From PALSA-1006 sp964571195 (lineage in GTDB: Bacteria; Pseudomonadota; Gammaproteobacteria; Burkholderiales; Gallionellaceae): 41,176 nt of DNA. Both the position numbers and the translations under genes were made by a program. Under the pieces are notes generated by a model that saw only the letters and a list, made by a program, of their open reading frames with translations, was not told the origin of the DNA and searched no databases. Shown piece by piece: positions 17,880 through 27,521 of this stretch; the stretch's first letter is position 1, and each line of letters opens with the position of its first letter. Where the stretch lies: the NCBI GenBank assembly GCA_964571195.1, contig CAZNAD010000020.1, forward strand, positions 1-41,176, read 5' to 3'.

Positions 17880-18941
17880 TCATCCCGCCAATTCCTTGCA
17901 AACATTAGCGACTTGCGTTGTCGCATCGGGTTTCGCCAGGCTGCGTGCGGCTTGAGCCATCGCCAGCAGCTTCTCTCTAGTCAGTTCACGCAACAGTTGC
18001 GCCAACTTCTCGGCGTTCAGTTCTTTTTGCGGCAACAACAGCGCCGCACCGTGCTCGCTCAGGAAACGCGCGTTGTGCGTCTGGTGATCGTCCACTGCGA
18101 ACGGGAACGGGACGAGTACACTTGCCACACCCGCCGCAGCCAACTCGGCGATGGTCAATGCCCCCGCGCGGCAGATCACCACATCGGCGTTGGTATATTG
18201 AGTTGACATGTCGTCAAGGAAAGCGCGGATGTCGGCGTTCACACCGGCTTGCGCATACAGTTTTTGCACCGCCTCGAAATGTTTCTTGCCGGTCTGGTGC
18301 AAAACATTCGGGCGCTCCGCTTCACTCATCATGGCAAGTGCTTTGGGCAGGGCTTCGTTCAATGCCTGCGCGCCCAAGCTGCCGCCCACGACCAGCACAT
18401 TCAACTCGCCGCTGCGATTCGCGAAGCGTGCCTGCGGCTCGGCGACTGCGGCGATATCGGCTCGCACCGGATTGCCGCACCACTGCGTGCCTTTTAATAC
18501 ATCGGGGAAGCCGCTCAACACGCGCGTGGAAAGTTTTGCCAGTACCTTGTTGCTCAATCCGGCGATGGAGTTCTGTTCGTGAACGACCAAAGGACGGCGC
18601 AGGATCGCTGCCATCAGCCCACCCGGCATGGTGATGTAACCGCCCATGCCCAGCACCACATCGGGACGGTGACGGAAGATCGCATCCGCGCTCTGCCCCA
18701 AAGCGCGCAGCAAAGTGAACGGCAAAGTGAGTAAACGCAGCAGGCCTTTGCCGCGCACGCCGGAAAAATTCACCCACGCTACCGGATAACCATGCTTGGG
18801 CACCAGATCGGCTTCCATGCTACTCGGCGCGCCCAGCCATACCACGTTCCAACCTTGCGCACGCAAAGCATCGGCCACGGCCAAGCCCGGATAGATATGC
18901 CCGCCGGTACCGCCTGCCATGATGAGGATGGTACGACTCAT
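17880..18941 (-). CDS. murG: Lipid II synthase (undecaprenyl-PP-MurNAc-pentapeptide GlcNAc transferase)
   Basis: MurG is the peripheral membrane GT-B glycosyltransferase that adds GlcNAc to lipid I on the inner face of the membrane. The 353-residue protein has the N-terminal glycine loop MAGGTGGHIYPGLAVAD and the His/Gly motif near MGGYITMPGGLMA. It also has HEQNSIAGLSNK, VVGGSLGAQALNE and the UDP-binding CRAGALTIAELAAAG. All family marks are present. The ATG at 18941 overlaps the ftsW stop codon by four bases. A repeat-filled gap of 166 bases separates it from murC. Confidence 0.97.
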   Translation of the reverse strand: MSRTILIMAGGTGGHIYPGLAVADALRAQGWNVVWLGAPSSMEADLVPKHGYPVAWVNFSGVRGKGLLRLLTLPFTLLRALGQSADAIFRHRPDVVLGMGGYITMPGGLMAAILRRPLVVHEQNSIAGLSNKVLAKLSTRVLSGFPDVLKGTQWCGNPVRADIAAVAEPQARFANRSGELNVLVVGGSLGAQALNEALPKALAMMSEAERPNVLHQTGKKHFEAVQKLYAQAGVNADIRAFLDDMSTQYTNADVVICRAGALTIAELAAAGVASVLVPFPFAVDDHQTHNARFLSEHGAALLLPQKELNAEKLAQLLRELTREKLLAMAQAARSLAKPDATTQVANVCKELAG

Positions 18942-20101
18942 ATCGGAAGTCCCCGCGCAACACGTCTGTTTTCATAATCAATACGCAGCAACACGGCCAT
19001 CGCCATCAGGTTCACCACCACACCGCTGCCGCCGAAGCTGAGGAACGGCAGGGTCAATCCCTTGGTCGGCAACACGCCCATGTTCACGCCGATGTTGATC
19101 ATTGCCTGCACACCTATCCACACCGCGATACCCTGTGCCACCAGCGCGGCGAACAATCTGTCTTCCATGGCCGCCTGGCGACCGATGGCAAACGCGCGCA
19201 CGATCAACCAGCCAAACAGCAGGATCACCGCGCTCACACCGAAGAAGCCCAGCTCTTCGGCGATCACCGCCAGCAGAAAGTCGGTATGCGCTTCCGGCAG
19301 ATAGAACAGTTTCTCGACACTGGCCCCCAAACCGACACCGAACCATTCACCGCGACCAAAAGCGATCAGCGCATGACTCAACTGATAACCTTTACCGTAG
19401 GGATCCGACCAGGGATCCATGAAACCGATCACACGCTGCATACGATAGGGGGAAGACAGAATCAGCGCGGCGAACGCAACGGGAAGTGCGATGACCAGAC
19501 CGCCGAATATCTTGAGATTGAACCCGCCCAACCACAGCGTGCCCATGGCGATGGCGCAGATCACCACGAACGCGCCCATATCGGGCTCCAGCAACAGCAG
19601 TGTGCCGACCAGTGCCATCACACCAAACATGGGGAAGAACGCCTTGCTCAAACTGTCTTTCACCGCGCCTTTGCGCACGGTGTAATCGGCCGCGTACAAC
19701 ACGGCGAACATTTTCATGAGTTCGGAGGGTTGCAGATTGATGACGAACAGCGACAGCCAGCGGCGGCTGCCGTTGACGGTTTTGCCGATCCCCGGGATCA
19801 GCACCAGAAGTAGCAGCACCACGCCGAACAGGAACAGATAGGGTGCCAGATTCTGCCAGGTCTGCGTCGGCACCTGAAAGACGACGATAGCGGCGAACAG
19901 TCCGACACAAATGAATATCGTATGGCGAACCAGATAATAGGTCGGCTGATAGCCGGTAAACTTGCCCGCCTCAGCGGTGGCGATCGAAGCGGAATACACC
20001 ATCACCAGACCGATGGACAACAACGCCGCGATGATCCACGTCAACACGGTGTCATAGTCGGTCATCACGCGCCGGGGCGTGTTCAGGCTGGTAGTGATCA
20101 T
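18938..20101 (-). CDS. ftsW: Septal peptidoglycan glycosyltransferase FtsW
   Basis: FtsW is the SEDS-family polymerase that makes septal glycan strands from lipid II together with FtsI. The 387-residue protein has about ten membrane helices. SEDS motifs are visible: NGSRRWLSLFVINLQPSELMK, then FLLAVIAEELGFFG in the large periplasmic loop region, then LPTKGLTLPFLSFGGSG. The ORF can be opened far upstream to 20287, but the ATG at 20101 (MITTSLNTPRRV) overlaps the murD stop codon as ATGA, which fits the rest of the operon. The longer N-terminus would be murD read in another frame. Confidence 0.97.
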   Translation of the reverse strand: MITTSLNTPRRVMTDYDTVLTWIIAALLSIGLVMVYSASIATAEAGKFTGYQPTYYLVRHTIFICVGLFAAIVVFQVPTQTWQNLAPYLFLFGVVLLLLVLIPGIGKTVNGSRRWLSLFVINLQPSELMKMFAVLYAADYTVRKGAVKDSLSKAFFPMFGVMALVGTLLLLEPDMGAFVVICAIAMGTLWLGGFNLKIFGGLVIALPVAFAALILSSPYRMQRVIGFMDPWSDPYGKGYQLSHALIAFGRGEWFGVGLGASVEKLFYLPEAHTDFLLAVIAEELGFFGVSAVILLFGWLIVRAFAIGRQAAMEDRLFAALVAQGIAVWIGVQAMINIGVNMGVLPTKGLTLPFLSFGGSGVVVNLMAMAVLLRIDYENRRVARGLPI

Positions 20102-21489
20102 GCGCCCCCCGCCTCGAGTTCGCGCACGGCAGCGATAAACACTTCCGCGCGATGCTGGTAGTTCCTGAACATATCGAAACTGGCACAGGCTGGCGACAAC
20201 AGCACGGCATCTCCGGGCTGCGCTTCGGCGGCACAGATGCGCACCGCGTCCTGCATATCTTTTGCCGGCATCAGCGGCACACCGCACTCATGCAATGCTT
20301 CGGCGATCCTGTTCGCATCGCGGCCGATCAGCACCACCACCCGCGCGTGACTCGTCACCGCGGATTGCAGCGGAGTGAAATCCTGCCCCTTGCCGTCGCC
20401 GCCGAGAATGATGACGGTGGGACAGCCCAGTCCTTTCAAGGCTGCTTCGGTCGCCCCGACATTGGTTCCTTTGGAGTCGTCGTAATACGTGACACCATTG
20501 ATCTCGGCGACTTTTTCCACCCGGTGCGGCAGACCCTTGAAGTCGCGTAACGCATTCAGCAACGGCGACATGGGCAAGCCGACCGCACGGCACAACGAGA
20601 TCGCCGCCAGTGCGTTGGAGATATTGTGACGCCCCGTCACCTGCAACTCGACCGTATTCATTAACTTGCGCGCGCCTTCGACCAGCCATTCCCCGTCCTG
20701 CTCATGCACGATACCGAGATCGTTCTTGGCCAATGGCGGCGTTTCCAAACCGAAAGTCTGAATCAGGCGGTCACGCAGGGCCATCGCCATGCTCTCCGCA
20801 TCGTCGCGGTTCAATACCTGCACGCTGCTGCGCCCGTCACAACGGAAGACACGTGCCTTGGCCGCGATGTAGTCGGCCATATCGGCGTAACGATCCAGAT
20901 GGTCTTCGCTGATATTGAGCATGGTTGCGGCATCCGCGCTCAGTGTGTAGGTCGTCTCCAACTGGAAGCTGGACAGTTCCAGCACCCATACATCGGGATG
21001 TTTGCCTTTGCGCTGGATCAGCACATCCAGCACAGCCGGAGAGATATTGCCGGCCACCTCGGTGTCCAGTCCGGCGGCACGGCACATCGCGCCCACCATG
21101 CTGGTGACAGTGGTCTTGCCGTTCACCCCGGTGATGGCGATCACTTTCGGGGGATGTTCTTTGGGCAAGGCCTGCGCGAACAACTCGATATCGCCCACCA
21201 CCGGGATGCCGCGCGCTTGCGCCTTCTGTACCAGCGGATCGCTCAGCGGGATACCGGGACTGATCGCAAGCAGCTCTATTCCGTCCAGCAAGTCGCTGCG
21301 GAACACACCGCAACGCGCATCGACTTGCGGGAAACTCGCCTGCAAGGTGGCGAACGACGGCGGCACATTGCGGCTGTCCGCGATACGCACCTTCGCCCCG
21401 TACACCAGCATCCAGCGCACGAGCGATAGCCCGGTCTCCCCCATGCCGAGTATCAGTACCGGTTTGTCTTTGAGCTGTTGCAGCATCAT
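20098..21489 (-). CDS. murD: UDP-N-acetylmuramoylalanine--D-glutamate ligase
   Basis: MurD adds D-Glu to UDP-MurNAc-L-Ala. The 463-residue protein has the N-terminal LILGMGETGLSLVRW, the ATP loop ITGVNGKTTVTSM, the middle-domain ELSSFQLE and YYDDSKGTN in the C-terminal part. The ATG at 21489 overlaps the mraY stop codon by four bases; a second ATG follows at 21486. It overlaps ftsW at the other end in the same way. Length and motifs are standard. Confidence 0.97.
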   Translation of the reverse strand: MMLQQLKDKPVLILGMGETGLSLVRWMLVYGAKVRIADSRNVPPSFATLQASFPQVDARCGVFRSDLLDGIELLAISPGIPLSDPLVQKAQARGIPVVGDIELFAQALPKEHPPKVIAITGVNGKTTVTSMVGAMCRAAGLDTEVAGNISPAVLDVLIQRKGKHPDVWVLELSSFQLETTYTLSADAATMLNISEDHLDRYADMADYIAAKARVFRCDGRSSVQVLNRDDAESMAMALRDRLIQTFGLETPPLAKNDLGIVHEQDGEWLVEGARKLMNTVELQVTGRHNISNALAAISLCRAVGLPMSPLLNALRDFKGLPHRVEKVAEINGVTYYDDSKGTNVGATEAALKGLGCPTVIILGGDGKGQDFTPLQSAVTSHARVVVLIGRDANRIAEALHECGVPLMPAKDMQDAVRICAAEAQPGDAVLLSPACASFDMFRNYQHRAEVFIAAVRELEAGGA

Positions 21490-22589
21490 CTCAGTTTCAA
21501 CGTCGCCAATCCGAGTAGAACCAACAACATGGTGATGATCCAGAACCTCACCACGACCTGTGTCTCTTTCCAGCCCTTTTGTTCAAAGTGATGGTGCAAG
21601 GGAGCCATCAGGAAGATGCGCTTGCCCTCGCCGTAAAATTTCTTGGTGTATTTGAAATAGGAGACTTGCAGCATCACCGACACCGCTTCCACCACGAACA
21701 CGCCGCCCATGATGAACAGCACGATCTCCTGCCGCACGATCACCGCGACCACACCCAGCGCGGCACCGAGCGCCAGCGCGCCGACATCACCCATGAAGAC
21801 CTCGGCGGGATAGGCGTTGAACCAGAGAAAGGCCAGTCCGGCTCCCGCGATAGCCGCGCAGAACACCGCCAACTCGCTGGCACCGGGGATATACGGCACC
21901 CCCAGATATTTGGCGAAAACGACGTGTCCGGCGACATAGGCAAAGATCGCCAGCGCGCTACTCACCATCACTGTGGGCATGATCGCCAGACCGTCCAGCC
22001 CGTCGGTCAAATTCACCGCATTACTGCTGCCGACGATGACCAGATAGACCAGCAGGATGAAACCGAACATGCCGAGCGGGATCACGACATATTTGAGGAA
22101 CGGCACGATCAGCTCGGTATGCGCGGGAGTGGAGGCCGTATTCCACAGATAGAGACCCACCGACAAAGCGATAAGTGATTGCCAGAACATCTTGGCCTTG
22201 GCGGACAGCCCGTCGGAATTGCGATGCACCACCTTGCGATAGTCGTCCACCCAGCCGATAGCGCCCACGCCCAGTGTGGTCAGCAACACCACCCAGATGT
22301 ACGGGTTGGTGAGATCGCCCCACAACAAAGTGGTGATGGCAACCGAAGTTAGGATCAGCGCGCCGCCCATGGTCGGCGTACCCGCTTTGACCAAGTGAGT
22401 CTGCGGACCATCGCTGCGCACAGACTGCCCGATCTTCATCGCCGCCAGCTTGCGTATCATCGCGGGGCCGACCATAAACGAGATGAACAGTGCAGTCATC
22501 GCCGCCAACACGGCACGCAACGTGATGTAGTTAAACACGGCGAATGTTCTGACGTCTTGCGATAACCAGTGTGCCAATGCAAGTAACAT
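21486..22589 (-). CDS. mraY: Phospho-MurNAc-pentapeptide transferase
   Basis: MraY transfers phospho-MurNAc-pentapeptide to undecaprenyl phosphate in the membrane and so makes lipid I. The 367-residue protein has about ten membrane helices. It shows the family motifs KAGTPTMGGALI, the catalytic-site NAVNLTDGLDGLAI, NAYPAEVFMGDVGALALG and the cytosolic MAPLHHHFEQKGW. AAGGGAGA lies a few bases before the ATG at 22589. The murF stop codon lies nine bases upstream. All parts are standard for the family. Confidence 0.98.
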   Translation of the reverse strand: MLLALAHWLSQDVRTFAVFNYITLRAVLAAMTALFISFMVGPAMIRKLAAMKIGQSVRSDGPQTHLVKAGTPTMGGALILTSVAITTLLWGDLTNPYIWVVLLTTLGVGAIGWVDDYRKVVHRNSDGLSAKAKMFWQSLIALSVGLYLWNTASTPAHTELIVPFLKYVVIPLGMFGFILLVYLVIVGSSNAVNLTDGLDGLAIMPTVMVSSALAIFAYVAGHVVFAKYLGVPYIPGASELAVFCAAIAGAGLAFLWFNAYPAEVFMGDVGALALGAALGVVAVIVRQEIVLFIMGGVFVVEAVSVMLQVSYFKYTKKFYGEGKRIFLMAPLHHHFEQKGWKETQVVVRFWIITMLLVLLGLATLKLR

Positions 22590-22598
22590 ATCTCTCCC

Positions 22599-23972
22599 TT
22601 ATTGCAGTGCGGTGCAGTGTTGCACCACCCGCTCCATCTTCATGAACCGCGAACCCTTAACCAGTACCGTGCTGTCGGAATCAAGGTGTTGTTCCAAGCA
22701 AGCGAGCAAGTCTTCGATACGCTTGAAATGCGTCGCCCCCGTGCCGAACTCATCGACGGCATAACTGCTCAGATCGCCCAGTGCCAGCATTCTCTGGATT
22801 CCCAGGTTGTGTGCTTCCGCGCCGATCTCGGCATGCAGACGCGCCGCATCGGCACCGAGCTCGCCCATATCGCCCAACACCAGGATTTTTTTGCCCTGCG
22901 CCTGCGCCAACACTTTGAGCGCGGCAGACAGCGAAGCGGGATTGGCGTTGTAGGTGTCATCGATCAACATCGCGCCATGCAGCGCGACCTTGCGTTGCAG
23001 GCGACCAGCAACACCTCCGAAACGCTGCAAACCCGCCGCAATGACGGATAGCGGGATGTCCAACGCGATAGCCGCAGCACTTGCCGCAAGTGCATTGCGC
23101 ACGTTGTGCACACCCGGCACCTGTAGTTCGACCGCAAACTCTCCTTGCGGGGTACGCGCCTCGACCAGCGTGGCAAAACCGCGAGCCTGCCAGCGAGCAG
23201 TCACGGCGGCTTTTCCGTTCAGGCCGAAATCCACGATGCGATGTGCACTGGCGGCATCGCGCCATAACGGCGCGAACTCATCATCCGCATTGATGATCGC
23301 CACGCCGTGCTGCCCCAGTCCGGCGAATATCTCGCTCTTGGCCAGTGCCACCGCTTCCACCGTGCCCAGCCCGGCCAGATGTGCACTGGCCGCGTTGTTC
23401 ACCAGCGCCACATCGGGACGCGCGAGGCGCGTCAGATAATCGATCTCCCCCGGATGATTCATACCCATCTCGATCACCGCATAACGGTGCGAAGCACGCA
23501 GCTTGAGCAAGGTCAGCGGCATGCCGATATCGTTGTTCAGATTGCCCTTGGTCGCCAACACTGCATCCACCTCGCCCGCTTGCTCGCGCAGGATGGCGGC
23601 AAGCATCTCTTTCACCGTGGTCTTACCGTTGCTACCGGTGATGCCGATCAAAGGGATCGCGAACTGTCCGCGCCAATGCGCGGCCAATCTACCCAGCGCG
23701 ATGCGGGTGTCTTCCACCGCCAGCACCGGAGAACGCGGATCGAGGAGTGAACCGCTCTTTTTGTAGCTGTCCGCATTCACCAGTGCGGCAGCCGCGCCAT
23801 CCTCTATTGCTTTCTGGGCGAACTCGAAACCGTCGAAATGTTCGCCGCGCAACGCCACGAACAGATCGCCCGGCACGATGGCGCGACTGTCGGTGGAGAC
23901 TGCCGCGAAGCGCGCATCCGGCCCGACCAGTGTGCCGCCCAACAATGGCGCGATATCCGAGAGCAGCATCAT
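22599..23972 (-). CDS. murF: UDP-MurNAc-tripeptide--D-Ala-D-Ala ligase
   Basis: MurF adds the D-Ala-D-Ala dipeptide made by Ddl and completes the UDP-MurNAc-pentapeptide. The 457-residue protein has the N-terminal substrate domain (VSTDSRAIVPGDLFVALRG), the ATP loop ITGSNGKTTVKEMLA, the middle-domain IEMGMNHPGEI and the C-terminal DDTYNANPASL. The ORF opens at 23984, but the ATG at 23972 overlaps the murE TGA as ATGA and has GGAG at a good distance, so I use it. It is followed by mraY after nine bases. Confidence 0.96.
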   Translation of the reverse strand: MMLLSDIAPLLGGTLVGPDARFAAVSTDSRAIVPGDLFVALRGEHFDGFEFAQKAIEDGAAAALVNADSYKKSGSLLDPRSPVLAVEDTRIALGRLAAHWRGQFAIPLIGITGSNGKTTVKEMLAAILREQAGEVDAVLATKGNLNNDIGMPLTLLKLRASHRYAVIEMGMNHPGEIDYLTRLARPDVALVNNAASAHLAGLGTVEAVALAKSEIFAGLGQHGVAIINADDEFAPLWRDAASAHRIVDFGLNGKAAVTARWQARGFATLVEARTPQGEFAVELQVPGVHNVRNALAASAAAIALDIPLSVIAAGLQRFGGVAGRLQRKVALHGAMLIDDTYNANPASLSAALKVLAQAQGKKILVLGDMGELGADAARLHAEIGAEAHNLGIQRMLALGDLSSYAVDEFGTGATHFKRIEDLLACLEQHLDSDSTVLVKGSRFMKMERVVQHCTALQ

Positions 23973-25507
23973 GCCGTACTCCATTCACGTTTGAGATCGA
24001 CCGGCGCCCATACGCTCAAAGCGCGGCGCACCACTTCGCTGTCGCTGAAGGGATGTTTCTCGCCATTGATCTCCTGATAGTCCTCGTGCCCCTTGCCCGC
24101 GATCAACACGGTATCTTCCGCACGCGCCGCACCGACGGCACGGGTGATGGCATGGGCACGGTCTTCGATCACCTGATGGGCATCCCCCTGCACACCGAAC
24201 AGAATCGCGTCGATGATGGCCTTGGGACTTTCGCTGCGCGGGTTATCACTGGTGATGATGCATTCATCCGCGAATCTGGATGCGACCGTACCCATCATCG
24301 GGCGTTTGCCGCGATCACGGTCGCCGCCGCAGCCGAACACACAGATGATCTTGCCGCTACCGGCGGGAGTGACTTCGCGCAAGGTCTGCAACACTTTTTC
24401 CAGCGCGTCCGGCGTATGGGCATAATCGACCACAACGGTGGGTTTATCTTTGCCGCCCAGCGTTTGCATGCGCCCCGGCACGGCCTTCTGTTGCGCCAGT
24501 TCCTCGATCGCACTGGATAGCTCGACGCCACCGACCAGCAACACGGCGAGCGTCCCCAGCAGATTAGCCGCATTGAAGCGCCCGATCAGACGACTGTGCA
24601 ATTGCGCCGCGCCCCAGCTCGAACGGATATGTATCGCCATACCCTGAGCATCCATGTGCAGCGCGGCACCGAACACCATACGGATACCCAGCCGCTCGGC
24701 CTGTTGCAGCGCTCCATCACTCATGCCATAGCCCACCACCTCGACCTCCGCATCGCGCAATGTCTCGGCTAATTCGGCACCAAAAGCATCGTCCAGATTC
24801 AGCACGGCATGCTTGAGATGTTTCCAGTCGAACAGCCGCCGTTTGGCTGCGGCGTAATGATCCATGTCGCCGTGATAATCGAGATGGTCGCGGCTCAGAT
24901 TGGTCAGCAATGCGACATCGTAATGCACACCGTTCACACGCCCCTGCGCCAAGGCATGTGAAGAGACTTCCATCGCCGCCGCGCGCGCACCCTGTTGCAG
25001 ATACTCCGCCAGTAGGCCGTGCACACTGACCGCTTCCGGTGTGGTGTTCGGGGATGGATGCAATTCACCGGGGAATCCGTTGCCCAACGTCCCCAGCAAT
25101 GCCGTCTTGCGCTCCAGGCCATTCAGCGCACGCGCAATCCAATGGCTGCAAGTGGTCTTGCCATTCGTGCCGGTCACCCCAACCATCCAGAGCTTGCTGG
25201 AAGGCGCGCCATACACATGGTCGGCCAATGCACCCGCCTGTTGCCGCAACTCGGCCACTGCCAGATGCGGCACCCGCCAGGATTCATCCCATGCAAAACC
25301 ATGGGCATCCCAGATCACCGCGTTTGCGCCGTTGGTGATCGCCTGGGCAATGAAGCGGCGACCGTCCGTCTGCGCACCCGGATAAGCCACGAAGGTGTCA
25401 CCGGCCCGCACCATACGGCTGTCGGTGACCAGATGCACGACCTTCACGCCCAGTTTTTCCAGGCGTTGCGACCAATCGTCCAGGCGGATATCCGTTGCCA
25501 TATTCAT
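23969..25507 (-). CDS. murE: UDP-MurNAc-L-Ala-D-Glu--meso-diaminopimelate ligase
   Basis: MurE adds the third stem amino acid. The motif TSDNPRSE marks the meso-diaminopimelate-specific type, as expected for a Gram-negative. The protein is 512 residues, or 510 from the second ATG at 25501, which is better spaced from GGAGG. Other marks are the N-terminal VTDSRMVRAGDTFVAYPG, the ATP loop VTGTNGKTTCSHWI, EVSSHALAQGRV and the carbamylated-Lys region. The first ATG overlaps the ftsI stop codon (ATGA). It ends overlapping murF. Confidence 0.97.
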   Translation of the reverse strand: MNMATDIRLDDWSQRLEKLGVKVVHLVTDSRMVRAGDTFVAYPGAQTDGRRFIAQAITNGANAVIWDAHGFAWDESWRVPHLAVAELRQQAGALADHVYGAPSSKLWMVGVTGTNGKTTCSHWIARALNGLERKTALLGTLGNGFPGELHPSPNTTPEAVSVHGLLAEYLQQGARAAAMEVSSHALAQGRVNGVHYDVALLTNLSRDHLDYHGDMDHYAAAKRRLFDWKHLKHAVLNLDDAFGAELAETLRDAEVEVVGYGMSDGALQQAERLGIRMVFGAALHMDAQGMAIHIRSSWGAAQLHSRLIGRFNAANLLGTLAVLLVGGVELSSAIEELAQQKAVPGRMQTLGGKDKPTVVVDYAHTPDALEKVLQTLREVTPAGSGKIICVFGCGGDRDRGKRPMMGTVASRFADECIITSDNPRSESPKAIIDAILFGVQGDAHQVIEDRAHAITRAVGAARAEDTVLIAGKGHEDYQEINGEKHPFSDSEVVRRALSVWAPVDLKREWSTA

Positions 25508-27240
25508 ACCTCCTCCCCGATCAGCTGGTCGGGTGAAGGCTGCATGACGTTGTTCAGCGGCGCATCGTTCGGCACATTGAGCAGGCGTAATGCCGCTCCC
25601 ATCACATTGCTGAATGCGGGCGCGGCGACCTGTCCGCCGAAATGCTCCGCCCCGCCCGGCTCATTGACCATCACCGCAACGATCAGGCGTGGATCGGATG
25701 CCGGTGCCATACCCACAAAGGATGCGATATATTTGTTGACGTAACGCCCGCCTTCCAGCTTGTGCGCCGTGCCAGTCTTACCTGCCACGCGATATCCCAC
25801 GATCTGCGCCTGCGGTGCCGTACCACCCGGTCGCACCACCATCTCCAACATGTCGCGCACGGCTCGTGCCGTAGATGCGGAATAGACTCTGACACCGACG
25901 GAAGGCACTTCCTGCTTGAGCAGCGAGACCGGCTTCAATTCGCCGTCGTTGGCAAACACCGTGTAGGCGCGCGCCAGTTGCAACAGGTTGACGGATATCC
26001 CGTTGCCGTAAGACATGGTGGCCTGCTCGATCGGCTTCCAGCTCTTGTGGTCGCGCAATCGGCCAGCCGCTTCGCCGGGGAAGCCACACCCGGTCTGGGT
26101 GCCGAAACCGTTGTCACTGAGTCGCTGCCAGAATGACTGCGGCTGCATCGCAAGCGCGATCTTGGCCGCACCGACGTTGCTGGATTTCTGGATCACCTGC
26201 GCCACCGTCAGCGACGCTTCGGGATGGGTGTCGTGGATCTTGCGTCCGCCCACGGTATAAACGCCGTGTTCCGTATTGATGACTGTCTCGGGCCTGACCT
26301 TGCCGGACTCCAGTGCCGCCGCTACGGTGAACGGTTTCATCGTCGAACCCGGCTCAAACAGATCGGTCACCACATGGTTGCGCAACAGGTTGACGCCGGG
26401 CTTTTCGCGGTTGTTGGGGTTGTAACTCGGCCAGTTTGCCAGCGCCAACACCTCTCCGGTCTTGGCATCCAGCACCACGATGGAACCCGCCTTGGCTTGG
26501 TGCGACTCAACCGCCTGCTTGATCTCGCGATAGGCCAGGAACTGCAACTTGCTGTCCAGACTCAGCGCGATGTCGCTACCTTCTTTGGGCGCGCGCACAC
26601 TGGCCACATCCTCCACAATGTGACCGCGCCGATCCTTGATGACACGCTGACTACCGGGCTTGCCACCGAGTTGCGCCTGCCAGGCCAGCTCTATGCCTTC
26701 CTGTCCGTTGTCGTCCACATCGGTGAAACCGAGCAGATGCGAAGTCACCTCCCCGCCTGGGTAATAACGGCGATATTCGCGCTTCAACGACACACCGGCG
26801 ATACCCAGACCGACCACCTTGCCAGCCTGTTCCGGTGGCAACTGCCGCTTCAGATAGACAAAGTCACGGCTCTTGTCCAGCATCCTGCTCTTCAATTCGT
26901 CCGGGTTAACACCGATGACCTGCGCCAGCTGCCGGATCTGTCTTGGTGTCGCTTCAACATCCTGCGGGCTGACCCAGATCGAGTCGACCGGCGTGCTGAT
27001 CGCCAACGGTTCGCCATGACGATCACTGATCATGCCGCGATGTGCATGGATGTCGATCACCCGGCCATAACGCGCATCGCCTTTTTGTTGCAGGAAATCA
27101 TCATGGATCACTTGCAGATAGATGCCTCGCACCAGCAAACCGGCCAGCAGCAACAGCAGGAACACGAACAACACGCGCGAACGCCACGGCGGCAAAGCCA
27201 TCTGTCCACTGGTCTGCACGTTGCCGGCGTGATGCATCAT
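25504..27240 (-). CDS. ftsI: Septal transpeptidase FtsI (PBP3)
   Basis: FtsI is the class B penicillin-binding protein that crosslinks septal peptidoglycan in complex with FtsW. The 578-residue protein has one membrane helix (about 21-42) and a pedestal domain starting near HRGMISDRHGEPLA. The transpeptidase domain carries Ser299-x-x-Lys302 in EPGSTMKPF, SSN in IQKSSNVGA, and KTG in VAGKTGTAHK. All catalytic parts are intact. The ATG at 27240 overlaps the ftsL stop codon by four bases, with another ATG directly after. It overlaps murE downstream in the same way. Confidence 0.98.
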   Translation of the reverse strand: MMHHAGNVQTSGQMALPPWRSRVLFVFLLLLLAGLLVRGIYLQVIHDDFLQQKGDARYGRVIDIHAHRGMISDRHGEPLAISTPVDSIWVSPQDVEATPRQIRQLAQVIGVNPDELKSRMLDKSRDFVYLKRQLPPEQAGKVVGLGIAGVSLKREYRRYYPGGEVTSHLLGFTDVDDNGQEGIELAWQAQLGGKPGSQRVIKDRRGHIVEDVASVRAPKEGSDIALSLDSKLQFLAYREIKQAVESHQAKAGSIVVLDAKTGEVLALANWPSYNPNNREKPGVNLLRNHVVTDLFEPGSTMKPFTVAAALESGKVRPETVINTEHGVYTVGGRKIHDTHPEASLTVAQVIQKSSNVGAAKIALAMQPQSFWQRLSDNGFGTQTGCGFPGEAAGRLRDHKSWKPIEQATMSYGNGISVNLLQLARAYTVFANDGELKPVSLLKQEVPSVGVRVYSASTARAVRDMLEMVVRPGGTAPQAQIVGYRVAGKTGTAHKLEGGRYVNKYIASFVGMAPASDPRLIVAVMVNEPGGAEHFGGQVAAPAFSNVMGAALRLLNVPNDAPLNNVMQPSPDQLIGEEV

Positions 27241-27521
27241 GGTGCCGCCACCTTACCGTTTTCCATACGCACAAACTGGATTTGCGCACCCTGCGGCATA
27301 TGCATGTGCAACTGGCCGCTGGCGATTTTCTCCACGCGCGCAGGCAACGCCAGCGTGCTTTGCTCCAGCTGCAACTGCCCCCACTCCACCTCCATCTGTT
27401 GCGCCTTGTCCTTCTCGCCCTGCAACTCGATGAAATATTTGCGCGCCTTATGCTGGGAAGTCACCACCCCCAGGGCACACAGGATCGCCAATGCCAGCAG
27501 GAACAGGTTCAATCTAAGCAC
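27237..27521 (-). CDS. ftsL: Cell division protein FtsL
   Basis: FtsL is a small bitopic protein that forms a trimer with FtsQ and FtsB and activates FtsWI. From the GTG at 27521 the protein is 94 residues: a short basic start (MLRLN), one membrane helix (about 5-22) and a heptad-like periplasmic coiled coil (about 27-65). The same ORF is open to 27653, but those residues are rsmH read in another frame. GGGAGG lies just before the GTG. The gene overlaps the rsmH stop codon by eight bases and the ftsI start by four. FtsL is poorly conserved in sequence, so the call rests on position, size and topology. Confidence 0.9.
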   Translation of the reverse strand: MLRLNLFLLALAILCALGVVTSQHKARKYFIELQGEKDKAQQMEVEWGQLQLEQSTLALPARVEKIASGQLHMHMPQGAQIQFVRMENGKVAAP